The position numbers were made by a program, and so were the translations under genes. Shown one piece after another: positions 36,465 to 45,098 of a stretch of 64,000 nucleotides of DNA (its first letter is position 1; each line of letters starts with the position of its first letter). This DNA is from Pseudomonas zanjanensis (lineage in GTDB: Bacteria > Pseudomonadota > Gammaproteobacteria > Pseudomonadales > Pseudomonadaceae), in contig NZ_JABWRB020000006.1 in the NCBI RefSeq assembly GCF_014268745.2, positions 1 to 64,000 of the forward strand. Reading direction: 5' to 3'. Below the pieces are notes generated by a model, which saw only the letters and a list, made by a program, of their open reading frames with translations, had not been told where the DNA came from and did not search any database.

Positions 36465-36872
36465 ATGGATGGCCCTTCGCGGCGGCCCACGGAGCAATGC
36501 CTGCGTTCGGGCATGCCGAGCCTAGGCGAGGCACCAAGTGGTGGGGCAAGCCTTTTTTGCTTACTTTTTTTGGCGTTTGAAAAAAAGTGAGCCGCCGTAA
36601 GGGCGGAACCCTAAGTAGCCGTTACCGCAGCAACGGATATGTACCCCGTCAATAGGCCTCGCCCGAAGCAAACGCCCCCCAGGCGCCACTCCAGAAAGCC
36701 AAAGGTTGCGCCAGGCGCCACCCTCGACCCATGGGCAATGCCGGTGCATCGATTGAACCCTGGGCCGAAGATAACGGCGCATCCAACAGCAATAAACAAA
36801 AAAGGCCGGATCTCAAACTCAGCCCATTCAGCCCTATCCCCCTCTACGACGTGGGTTTGAAGAGGTAAAACC

Positions 36873-36920
36873 CGCCCTTTCCCGGTGCGCCAAAGCCACG
36901 CGGCGCACCGGGAAAGGGCG
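36873..36920. repeat. Perfect 19-bp inverted repeat
   Basis: CGCCCTTTCCCGGTGCGCC and its exact complement flank a 10-base loop. CGCCCTTAAAAAAC follows on the plus side. It may terminate transcription coming out of the insertion element or be part of a larger repeat. Confidence 0.85.
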
Positions 36921-37069
36921 CCAATCGCCCTTAAAAAACGCGCGCAAACGATCAAATGCGTCAGAAGTTACACAGATGCGACATTAAGGTACGTTCGTGC
37001 GACTGTTTCAGACTTGAAACCGCTCTGGATCTTGCATTGGGTATGGGGCCTGCATAAGTATCCGCAGGA

Positions 37070-37084
37070 CGACTCACGAGGTCG
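37070..37084. promoter_or_regulatory. 15-base palindromic element upstream of first dppA
   Basis: CGACTCACGAGGTCG, with arms CGAC/GTCG, lies 39 bases before the dppA ATG. An identical 15-mer occurs at 42349-42363 upstream of the third dppA. Confidence 0.5.
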
Positions 37085-37123
37085 CCCTCAAATCCAAAAA
37101 TGACAACAAATCATGAGGCCAAC

Positions 37124-38749
37124 ATGCTTAAACACGCGGTCATTCCGTTTTTAGTCGGTGCAGGCTTGTTAGCCAGCGCTCCCTTCGCTTCCGCCGCGAC
37201 TAACCTGGTGTTCTGCTCCGAAGGCAGCCCGGCCGGCTTCGACCCTGGTCAGTACACCACCGGAACCGACTTCGACGCCTCTGCAGAGACCATGTTCAAC
37301 CGCCTGACCCAGTTTGAGCGCGGCGGCACCGCCGTGATTCCTGGCCTGGCCACCAAGTGGGACATTTCCGAAGACGGCCTCACCTACACCTTCCATCTGC
37401 GTGAAGGCGTCAAGTTCCACACCACCTCGTACTTCAAGCCGACCCGCGAATTCAACGCCGACGACGTGCTGTTCACGTTCAACCGCATGATCAACAAGGA
37501 CGACCCTTTCCGTAAGGCGTACCCGACCGAATTCCCGTACTTCACCGACATGGGGATGGACACCAACATCACCAAGATCGATAAAGTCGACGACCACACC
37601 GTCAAGTTCACCCTCAAAGATGTCGACGCTGCGTTCATCCAGAACCTGGCCATGAGCTTCGCTTCGATCCAGTCCGCCGAGTACGCTGCCCAGCTGCTCA
37701 AGGATGGCAAGGCCCCGGACATCAACCAGAAGCCGGTCGGCACTGGCCCATTCGTGTTCAAGAGCTACCAGAAAGACTCCAACATCCGCTACACCGGGAA
37801 CAAGGACTACTGGAAGCCTGAAGACGTGAAGATCGACAACCTGATCTTCGCCATCACCACCGACCCGTCGGTGCGCATGCAGAAACTCAAGAAAAACGAA
37901 TGCCAGATCACCCTCTTCCCACGCCCGGCCGACCTCAAGGCCCTGAAGGAAGACAAGGCACTGAAGATGCCTGACCAGGCGGGTTTCAACCTGGGCTACA
38001 TCGCCTACAACGTGATGGACAAGATCAAGGGCAGCAACGAGCCGAACGTGTTGGCAGACCTGAAAGTCCGCCAGGCGTTGGACATGGCGGTCAACAAGCC
38101 GCAGATCATCGATTCGGTCTACCAGGGCGCCGGCCAGTTGGCTGTCAACGCCATGCCGCCAACCCAATGGTCCTACGACACCACCATCAAGGATGCCAAG
38201 TACGATCCTGAGAAAGCCAAGGAGCTGCTCAAGGAAGCCGGCGTCAAGGAAGGCACCAACATCACCTTGTGGGCGATGCCGGTACAGCGTCCTTACAACC
38301 CGAACGCCAAGCTGATGGCCGAGATGCTGCAGTCCGACTGGAAGAAAGTCGGCCTGAACGTCAACATCGTCAGCTACGAATGGGGCGAGTACATCAAGCG
38401 TTCCAAAGGTGGCGAGAACCAGGCGATGATCATTGGCTGGAGCGGCGACAACGGTGACCCGGACAACTGGCTCAACGTGCTGTTCGGCTGCGACTCGCTG
38501 GCCGGCAACAACTTCTCCAAATGGTGTGACAAGAAGTTCGACGGCCTCGTGAAAGAAGCCAAGCGCACCACCGACCAGGCCAAGCGCACCGAACTGTACA
38601 AACAGGCACAACACGTCCTCAAGGATGCCGTGCCGATGACACCTATCGCTCACTCGACGGTGTATCAACCCATGCGCGCCAACGTGCAGGACTTCAAGAT
38701 CAGCCCATTTGGCTTGAACTCCTTCTACGGCGTCAGCGTCAGCAAATAA
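37124..38749 (+). CDS. dppA: Dipeptide ABC transporter substrate-binding protein (first DppA paralogue)
   Basis: This 541-residue periplasmic binding protein belongs to the SBP_bac_5 (DppA/OppA) family. A signal peptide (MLKHAVIPFLVGAGLLASAPFASA) precedes the mature start ATNLVFCSEGSPAGFDPGQY. The family signature region IPGLATKWDISEDGLTYTFHLREGVKFH is clear. It delivers peptides, probably dipeptides, to DppBCDF encoded downstream. GAGG precedes the ATG at 37124; an upstream ATG at 37100 would disrupt the signal peptide. It is very similar to the second paralogue. Downstream comes a hybrid REP pair, then the second paralogue. Confidence 0.92.
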   Translation: MLKHAVIPFLVGAGLLASAPFASAATNLVFCSEGSPAGFDPGQYTTGTDFDASAETMFNRLTQFERGGTAVIPGLATKWDISEDGLTYTFHLREGVKFHTTSYFKPTREFNADDVLFTFNRMINKDDPFRKAYPTEFPYFTDMGMDTNITKIDKVDDHTVKFTLKDVDAAFIQNLAMSFASIQSAEYAAQLLKDGKAPDINQKPVGTGPFVFKSYQKDSNIRYTGNKDYWKPEDVKIDNLIFAITTDPSVRMQKLKKNECQITLFPRPADLKALKEDKALKMPDQAGFNLGYIAYNVMDKIKGSNEPNVLADLKVRQALDMAVNKPQIIDSVYQGAGQLAVNAMPPTQWSYDTTIKDAKYDPEKAKELLKEAGVKEGTNITLWAMPVQRPYNPNAKLMAEMLQSDWKKVGLNVNIVSYEWGEYIKRSKGGENQAMIIGWSGDNGDPDNWLNVLFGCDSLAGNNFSKWCDKKFDGLVKEAKRTTDQAKRTELYKQAQHVLKDAVPMTPIAHSTVYQPMRANVQDFKISPFGLNSFYGVSVSK

Positions 38750-38757
38750 GGTGACCT

Positions 38758-38870
38758 GTGGCGAGGGAGCTTGCTCCCGCTGGGCCGGTCCGACGCCTCG
38801 GGCGTAGCGGCCCCTTTTTTAAGCGCGATGGTGTACCAACAACACCATCGCGAGCAGGGCTCGCTCCCAC
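38758..38870. repeat. Hybrid REP pair combining both REP families
   Basis: The left half is a GTGGCGAGGGAGC-type unit; the right half is a TCGCGAGCAGGGCTCGCTCC (GTGGGAGC-type) unit. Between them GCGATGGTGT and ACACCATCGC form a 10-bp hairpin (38825-38851). The rest of the gap to 39144 shows no gene. Confidence 0.75.
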
Positions 38871-39144
38871 GGCATGCCGTTGCTTTAAGCCAAGACTCAG
38901 GAAATCGCCTACATCCAAAAGCACTGCGTACCACAGCAGTTGGTTTAGGACGTATCGCCTTTTCCCACAAGTCTTTCAGGCATTACGCATTTACCCCCAG
39001 GCCCACGACTCATACCGTCGGGGCCTGGACGGCTTGCTGATCCTGCGGCATCGCTACGCAATGGAATGAGCTCAGTGCTCCGGACCTGCCCTCGGACAGA
39101 CACCGGCTCACTGGTAAAACACCCCGAACGAGAGAGGGAGCGTC

Positions 39145-40746
39145 ATGCGCCATACCTTGGTTTTATCCGCATTGCTGGGCACCGGCCTGTTGGCCGCGAC
39201 ATCCGCCACCCAAGCCGCCGGCGGCAGCCTGGTGTTCTGTTCCGAAGGCAGCCCCGCCGGTTTCGACACCGCGCAGTACACCACCGCGACTGATAACGAT
39301 GCCGCCGAACCGCTGTACAACCGCCTGGCCGAGTTCGAAAAAGGCGCGACCAATGTCGTCCCGGGCCTGGCGACGAGCTGGGACATTTCCGAAGACGGCT
39401 TGAAATACACTTTCCACCTACGCGAAGGAGTGAAGTTTCATACGACTGATTACTTCACGCCGACCCGGGATTTCAACGCCGACGACGTGCTGTTCACCTT
39501 CAATCGCATGCTCGATCCGCAGCATCCGTTCCGCAAGGCCTACCCCACCGAGTTCCCGTACTTCAACGGCATGAGCCTGAACAAGAACATCGCCAAGGTG
39601 GAAGCGACCGGGCCGCTGACGGTGGTGATGACCCTCAACAGCGTGGACGCCGCGTTCATCCAGAACATCGCCATGAGCTTCGCCGCGATCCTGTCGGCCG
39701 AATACGCCGACCAACTGCTCAAGAGCGGCAAGCCGAGCGACATCAACCAGAAGCCGATCGGCACCGGGCCGTTCGAATTCAAGAGCTATCAGAAAGACTC
39801 CAACATCCGCTACGTCGCCAACGATAAGTATTGGGCGCCGGAACGGGTGAAACTGAAGAACCTGATTTTCTCCATCAACACCGACGCCTCGGTGCGGGTA
39901 CAGAAGCTCAAGGCCAACGAATGCCAGGTCACCCTGCATCCACGTCCGGCCGACGTGCCGGCCTTGAAGAACGACCCCAAGCTGCAACTGATCGAAAAAC
40001 CTGGTTTCAACCTCGGCTACATCGCCTACAACACCCGTCACAAACCGTTCGACCAGGTCGAAGTGCGCCAGGCCCTGGACATGGCGGTGAACAAGCAAGG
40101 CATTCTCAACGCCGTGTACCAAGGCGCGGGGCAACTGGCTCAGAACGCCATGCCACCGACCCAATGGTCCTACGACGACACCATCAAGGACACGCCCTAC
40201 AACCCGGAAAAAGCCAAGGAGTTGCTCAAGGCCGCCGGCGTCAAGGAAGGCACCGAAATCACCCTTTGGGCCATGCCCGTGCAACGCCCGTACAACCCCA
40301 ACGCCAAGTTGATGGCCGAGATGCTCCAGGCGGATTGGGCGAAGATCGGCCTGAAGGTGAAGATCGTCAGCTATGAATGGGGCGAGTACATCAAGCGCAC
40401 CAAGAACGGCGAGCACGACATCAGCCTGATCGGTTGGACCGGCGACAACGGTGATCCGGACAACTGGCTGGGCACGCTGTACAGCTGCGATGCCATTGGC
40501 GGCAACAACTACTCCATGTGGTGTGACCAGGATTACGACAAGCTGATCAAGCAGGCCAAGGTCGTCACCGACCGCGACCAGCGCACCGTGCTCTACAAAC
40601 AGGCCCAGCAGTTGCTCAAGCAGCAAGTGCCGATCACCCCTGTTGCCCACTCGACGGTCAACCAGCCGCTGAGTGCCAAAGTCGAAGGGTTCAAAGTCAG
40701 CCCCTTCGGTCGCAACGTGTTCTCGGGCGTCAGCCTGAACCCATAA
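39145..40746 (+). CDS. dppA: Dipeptide ABC transporter substrate-binding protein (second DppA paralogue)
   Basis: This 533-residue SBP_bac_5 periplasmic protein has a signal peptide (MRHTLVLSALLGTGLLAATSATQAA). It tracks the first paralogue closely, for example FCSEGSPAGFD, KSYQKDSNIRY and NAMPPTQWSYDDTIKD, so the two arose by tandem duplication. Divergence in the ligand-facing C-lobe may widen peptide range. GAGGGAG lies ahead of the ATG. P. aeruginosa likewise carries several dppA genes sharing one permease, which supports the role. Confidence 0.92.
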   Translation: MRHTLVLSALLGTGLLAATSATQAAGGSLVFCSEGSPAGFDTAQYTTATDNDAAEPLYNRLAEFEKGATNVVPGLATSWDISEDGLKYTFHLREGVKFHTTDYFTPTRDFNADDVLFTFNRMLDPQHPFRKAYPTEFPYFNGMSLNKNIAKVEATGPLTVVMTLNSVDAAFIQNIAMSFAAILSAEYADQLLKSGKPSDINQKPIGTGPFEFKSYQKDSNIRYVANDKYWAPERVKLKNLIFSINTDASVRVQKLKANECQVTLHPRPADVPALKNDPKLQLIEKPGFNLGYIAYNTRHKPFDQVEVRQALDMAVNKQGILNAVYQGAGQLAQNAMPPTQWSYDDTIKDTPYNPEKAKELLKAAGVKEGTEITLWAMPVQRPYNPNAKLMAEMLQADWAKIGLKVKIVSYEWGEYIKRTKNGEHDISLIGWTGDNGDPDNWLGTLYSCDAIGGNNYSMWCDQDYDKLIKQAKVVTDRDQRTVLYKQAQQLLKQQVPITPVAHSTVNQPLSAKVEGFKVSPFGRNVFSGVSLNP

Positions 40747-40916
40747 CCGTCTAGTCGCACAGCGAGGGCTTCCCTGGAAGCCCTCACGCAGACGCCTTGC
40801 CTGAATTCGTCGATCAGGCGCGATGCAAACGTTTGCTAGCTGTGAATGAGTTGTAAACCGTTAGCCGAATCATCCAAAAGGATCGGCACAAAAAAAAAGA
40901 AAAAGGAGCGTTACCG

Positions 40917-42332
40917 ATGAAACTGAGCAGCACCGCGATACTGGCCTTGGCCATCAGCAGCATTACCGCAACGGCTTTCGCAGAATCCCAGAGCCAGGCG
41001 GTCACCCCGGTGACCCTCAAGAGCACCAGCGAGCAAAGCGAAGCCAAGGGCTTCATCGACGGCCAATCCGTCACGGGTAGCACGCGCAACTGGTACGCCA
41101 ACGAGCAATTCAAGCGCGGCACGAAACTCACCTATCGCAAGAACGGCGAAGCACGCGAGACCGACCGCCGGATCAACTGGCTGCAAGGCACCATCATCAA
41201 GTACAACTCGGGCTTCACTGAAGGCACTGTGGGCTTCAGCACCGAACTGGCCGCCTACAACGCCATCGCCCTGGACCAGGACCGCAAGGACCTGGCGTCC
41301 AACAACGGCGGTGCACCGACCACCCGCCCTGGCGCCGGCAACAACCGTACCCTGACCCGCGAAGGCGGCGACGCCGTGGGCCAGTGGAGCAAACTGGGCC
41401 TGGCCAACCTCAAGGCCCGCGTGTCCAACACCACCCTGACCGCCGGCCGCCAGAACTTCAGCAGCCCGATGGTCGACGTGATCGGCAACCGTGCCCTGCC
41501 TTCCAGCTTCCAGGGTGTGAGCCTGCACAGCGAAGAATTCGAAAACCTGGCGTTCGACATCGCCACCTTCGACCGCAACTCGCCGCGTACCGAACAGAGC
41601 CAGCGCAAGTTCCGCTCCGAATACGGTGACAGCAGCGTCGAGACCGATCACGTCAACACGGCCGGTATCACCTACCAGCCACTGGCCAGCCTGAAGACCA
41701 GCCTGTGGGCGACCGAAGCCGAGGACATGTGGAACCAGTACTACTTCGGCGCCACCCATGAACTGGGCGACAGCTCGGTGCTGAGCCTGACCACCGGCCT
41801 GAACTACTACAAGACCGTGGACTCGGGCAAAAGCAAGCTGGGCGAGATCGACAACGACACCTACTCCCTGTCGTTCGGCCTGACGCACCAGGCCCATAGC
41901 CTGACGTTCTCGTACCAGGAAGTGAACGGTAACGAGTACTTCGACTACCTGCACGAAACCAACGGCATCTACCTGGCCAACTCCCTGCTGTCGGACTTCA
42001 ACGGCCCGAACGAGAAATCCTTCCAGATCGCCTACGGCCTGAACATGGCTGAATACGGCGTGCCAGGCCTGAAGTTCAACATCTACCAGGCGCGCGGCTG
42101 GGGCATCGACGGCACGCACTACAACAGCACCGGTTACAGCGACGTGCGGGCCATGGACGGTGAGCACCACTATGAATACGGCATCGGCGCGTCCTATGCC
42201 GTACAGAGCGGCCCTCTGAAAGCCACCGCGATCCGCGCGACCTACACCGCACACCGCGCCAGCGAAAACCAGGCCGACGGCAGCCTCAACGAGTTCCGCC
42301 TGGTCACCACCATTCCGTTCAACATTCTCTAA
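40917..42332 (+). CDS. OprD-family outer-membrane porin (OpdP-like)
   Basis: This 471-residue OprD-superfamily porin has a signal peptide (cleavage near TATAFAES, residue 22-23) and a predicted 18-strand barrel. Typical marks are the plug segment GFIDGQSVTGSTRNWYANEQ and the closing strand NEFRLVTTIPFNIL. Position inside the dpp locus equals OpdP of P. aeruginosa, which takes up glycine-glutamate-type dipeptides, so it likely brings peptides across the outer membrane for the DppA proteins. AAAAAGGAG precedes the ATG. Confidence 0.9.
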   Translation: MKLSSTAILALAISSITATAFAESQSQAVTPVTLKSTSEQSEAKGFIDGQSVTGSTRNWYANEQFKRGTKLTYRKNGEARETDRRINWLQGTIIKYNSGFTEGTVGFSTELAAYNAIALDQDRKDLASNNGGAPTTRPGAGNNRTLTREGGDAVGQWSKLGLANLKARVSNTTLTAGRQNFSSPMVDVIGNRALPSSFQGVSLHSEEFENLAFDIATFDRNSPRTEQSQRKFRSEYGDSSVETDHVNTAGITYQPLASLKTSLWATEAEDMWNQYYFGATHELGDSSVLSLTTGLNYYKTVDSGKSKLGEIDNDTYSLSFGLTHQAHSLTFSYQEVNGNEYFDYLHETNGIYLANSLLSDFNGPNEKSFQIAYGLNMAEYGVPGLKFNIYQARGWGIDGTHYNSTGYSDVRAMDGEHHYEYGIGASYAVQSGPLKATAIRATYTAHRASENQADGSLNEFRLVTTIPFNIL

Positions 42333-42338
42333 ACTGCC

Positions 42339-42378
42339 ACCGGGCGGGCGACTCACGAGGTCGTCCGCCCGGTCTTTT
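42339..42378 (+). terminator. Terminator-like hairpin after the porin gene
   Basis: ACCGGGCGGGCGAC and GTCGTCCGCCCGGT (one G-T pair) enclose loop TCACGAG, then CTTTTG. The hairpin apex contains the shared 15-base palindrome CGACTCACGAGGTCG (42349-42363). It lies seven bases past the porin stop and 29 before the next ATG, so partial readthrough is likely. Confidence 0.7.
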
Positions 42379-42406
42379 GCCATTACCCGATTGCAGAGGA
42401 TTGACG

Positions 42407-44002
42407 ATGAACATGACTCCCCTACGCGCCGCCATCGCCGCCGCGCTGCTGAGCGTTGCCGTTGGCGCCACGGCCAAGCCCCTGGTGGTTTGCACAGAAG
42501 CCAGTCCGGAAGGCTTCGACATGGTCCAGTACACGACTGCAGTCACCGCCGATGCCGTGGCGGAAACCATTTTCAATCGCCTGGCCGATTTCAAGCCCGG
42601 CACCACTGAAGTGATTCCGGCCCTGGCCGAATCCTGGGACATCAGTGACGACGGCCTGGCGTACACCTTCCATCTGCGCAAGGGCGTCAAGTTCCACACC
42701 ACCGACTATTTCAAGCCGACCCGCGACATGAACGCCGACGACGTGGTCTGGAGCTTCCAGCGCCAGCTGGACCCGAACCACCCGTGGCACAAATTGTCGA
42801 GCGTGGGCTTTCCGTACTTTGAAAGCATGGGCTTCAAGGAACTGCTGAAAAACGTCGAGAAAGTCGACGAGCACACGGTCAAGTTCACCCTGACCCGCCG
42901 CGAAGCGCCGTTCCTGGCCGACATCGCCATGGCGTTCTCTTCGATCTACCCGGCTGAATACGCCGACCAGCTGCTCAAGGCCAACAAGACCGGCGACCTC
43001 AACAGCAAGCCGATCGGCACCGGCCCGTTCGTGTTCCAGCGCTACAACAAGGACGCCCAAGTTCGTTTCAAGGCCAACCCGGACTACTTCCGTGGCAAGC
43101 CGCCGGCCGATGCGCTGGTACTGGCCATCGCCACCGACAACAACGTGCGCATGCAGAAGCTCAAGACCAACGAGTGCCAGATCGCGCTGTACCCCAAACC
43201 CGATGACATCCCCAGCATCAAGAAAGACCCGAACCTGAAAGTCGCCGAGTTGGACGCGATGACCGTCTCCTACACCGCCATGAATACCAGCCACAAATAC
43301 ATGAGCGACGTGCGGGTGCGCAAAGCCATTGACCTGGCCTTCGACAAGGAGGCCTACGTCAACGCATTGTTCGGCAAGGGCAACGCCACCGCGGCGGTCA
43401 ACCCGTACCCGCCAACCCTGCTGGGCTTCAACCACGACCTGAAGAACCCGACCCGCGACCTGGACAAGGCGCGCCAGTTGCTCAAGGAAGCCGGCGTGCC
43501 GGAAGGCACCGTGTTCACCCTGTTCACCCGCAACGGCGGTGGCCCGACCAACCCCAACCCGATGCTCGGCGCGCAAATGATGCAGGCCGACCTGGCAAAA
43601 GTCGGGATCAAGGTCGACATCCGCGTGATGGAATGGGGCGAAATGCTCAAGCGCGCGAAAAACGGCGAGCACGACATGGTGTCCGCCGGATGGGCGGGCG
43701 ACAACGGCGACCCGGATAACTTCCTGACGCCTATGCTCAGTTGCGAAGCCGCCAAGAACGGCGAAAACTACGCGCGCTGGTGCAATGAGAAATTCCAGGC
43801 GCTGCTCGACCAGGCACGCGCCACAGTGAACCCCGAGGAGCGCGCGAAGCTCTATGAGCAGGCCCAGGTAATTTTCAACCAGGACCAGCCATGGATCAGC
43901 ATGGCCCACACCCGCATGTTCACGGCAATGCGCAACAACGTAGAGGGCTACGTGATTAGCCCGCTCACCACCAACAACTTCGCCACCACCCAGGTGAAGT
44001 AG
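42407..44002 (+). CDS. dppA: Dipeptide ABC transporter substrate-binding protein (third DppA paralogue)
   Basis: This 531-residue SBP_bac_5 protein has a signal peptide (MNMTPLRAAIAAALLSVAVGATA). It is more distant from the first two: the mature start is KPLVVCTEASPEGFDMVQY and the C-lobe reads VFTLFTRNGGGPTNPNPMLG where they have LWAMPVQRPYNPN. The immediate position before dppB makes it the likely principal partner of the permease. AGAGGA lies ahead of the ATG at 42407; an ATG six bases later is possible. Confidence 0.93.
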   Translation: MNMTPLRAAIAAALLSVAVGATAKPLVVCTEASPEGFDMVQYTTAVTADAVAETIFNRLADFKPGTTEVIPALAESWDISDDGLAYTFHLRKGVKFHTTDYFKPTRDMNADDVVWSFQRQLDPNHPWHKLSSVGFPYFESMGFKELLKNVEKVDEHTVKFTLTRREAPFLADIAMAFSSIYPAEYADQLLKANKTGDLNSKPIGTGPFVFQRYNKDAQVRFKANPDYFRGKPPADALVLAIATDNNVRMQKLKTNECQIALYPKPDDIPSIKKDPNLKVAELDAMTVSYTAMNTSHKYMSDVRVRKAIDLAFDKEAYVNALFGKGNATAAVNPYPPTLLGFNHDLKNPTRDLDKARQLLKEAGVPEGTVFTLFTRNGGGPTNPNPMLGAQMMQADLAKVGIKVDIRVMEWGEMLKRAKNGEHDMVSAGWAGDNGDPDNFLTPMLSCEAAKNGENYARWCNEKFQALLDQARATVNPEERAKLYEQAQVIFNQDQPWISMAHTRMFTAMRNNVEGYVISPLTTNNFATTQVK

Positions 44003-44012
44003 ATAAGAAAAC

Positions 44013-44045
44013 GCCCGGCATCCCTGATCCCAGGGATTGCCGGGC
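44013..44045 (+). terminator. Hairpin between third dppA and dppB
   Basis: GCCCGGCATCCCT and AGGGATTGCCGGGC pair with one mismatch, with no T-run after. Such hairpins commonly protect the upstream binding-protein mRNA and lower permease expression. Confidence 0.6.
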
Positions 44046-44077
44046 ACGCCTAACCGGCTGATGAGGTACACCTGAAG

Positions 44078-45088
44078 ATGTTTAGTTTTATTGCCCGCCG
44101 ACTGGGATTATTGATCCCTACGTTCTTCGGCATCACCTTGCTGACCTTCGCGTTGATTCGCATGATCCCCGGCGACCCCGTGGAAGTGATGATGGGCGAA
44201 CGTCGGGTCGATCCCGAAATGCATGCACAGGCAATGGAACGCCTTGGCCTCAACAAACCGCTGTATGCCCAGTACCTGGACTACATCGGCAAACTGGCCC
44301 ATGGCGATCTCGGCGAATCGCTGCGCACCCGTGAAAGCGTATGGACCGAGTTCAGCTCCCTGTTTCCCGCGACCCTGGAACTGTCCATGGCCGCCCTGTT
44401 GTTCGCCGGTATCCTGGGCCTGCTGGCCGGGGTGATCGCGGCACTCAAGCGAGGATCCCTGTTCGACCATGGGGTGATGGGCATCTCCCTGGCGGGGTAT
44501 TCGATGCCGATCTTCTGGTGGGGCCTGATCCTGATCATGTTCTTCTCGGTGTCCCTGGGCTGGACGCCAGTGTCGGGACGGATCGACCTGCTCTACGACA
44601 TCGAGCCGAAAACCGGCTTCATGCTGATCGACACGCTGCTGGCCGATGAGCCGGGCGCGTTCCTCGATGCCCTGCATCACCTGATCCTGCCGGCCATCGT
44701 GCTGGGCACCATTCCGCTGGCGGTGATCGCCCGCATGACCCGCTCTTCGATGCTCGAAGTGTTGCGCGAAGACTACATCCGCACCGCCAAGGCCAAGGGC
44801 CTGTCGCCGTCGCGCGTGGTGTTCGTGCATGGCCTGCGCAACGCGCTGATCCCGGTGCTGACCGTGGTCGGCCTGCAAGTCGGCACGCTGCTGGCCGGTG
44901 CGGTCCTGACCGAAACGATCTTCTCCTGGCCGGGCATCGGCAAGTGGCTGATCGAAGCCATCGGCGCCCGGGACTACCCCGTGGTGCAGAACGGCATCCT
45001 GTTAATCGCCTGCCTGGTGATTCTGGTCAACTTCGTCGTGGACATCCTCTACGGCTTTGCCAACCCACGCATCCGTCACCAGCGCTGA
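44078..45088 (+). CDS. dppB: Dipeptide ABC transporter permease DppB
   Basis: This 336-residue inner-membrane permease of the OppB/DppB type has the N-terminal helix MFSFIARRLGLLIPTFFGITLLTFALIRMIPGDP-like opening and about six membrane segments. The EAA loop is in YIRTAKAKGLSPSRVVFVHGLRNALIPV, the ATPase contact site. It is followed by dppC after 10 bases. Confidence 0.95.
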   Translation: MFSFIARRLGLLIPTFFGITLLTFALIRMIPGDPVEVMMGERRVDPEMHAQAMERLGLNKPLYAQYLDYIGKLAHGDLGESLRTRESVWTEFSSLFPATLELSMAALLFAGILGLLAGVIAALKRGSLFDHGVMGISLAGYSMPIFWWGLILIMFFSVSLGWTPVSGRIDLLYDIEPKTGFMLIDTLLADEPGAFLDALHHLILPAIVLGTIPLAVIARMTRSSMLEVLREDYIRTAKAKGLSPSRVVFVHGLRNALIPVLTVVGLQVGTLLAGAVLTETIFSWPGIGKWLIEAIGARDYPVVQNGILLIACLVILVNFVVDILYGFANPRIRHQR

Positions 45089-45098
45089 GATCAAGACC

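Larger units (their letters stand above)
36465..37123. other. Repeat-like non-coding region before dppA
   Basis: No gene is supported. The stretch 36465-36650 contains stacked palindromes: GGGCCAT-GG-ATGGCCC just outside the insertion element, CTTACTTTTTTT paired with AAAAAAAGTGAG, and CCGCC-GTAA-GGGCGG. It resembles the long intergenic repeats known in fluorescent pseudomonads. A perfect 19-bp hairpin lies at 36873-36920. The last 100 bases should contain the dppA promoter. Confidence 0.65.

Noticed and set aside
36639..36955. Short open frames in the repeat region before dppA
   Set aside because: They span palindromes and lack ribosome sites or family resemblance.
42422..44071. 549-codon open frame opposite the third dppA (and similar frames opposite the other dppA genes, dppC and rng)
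   Set aside because: All mirror strongly conserved sense genes and show no recognisable motifs.
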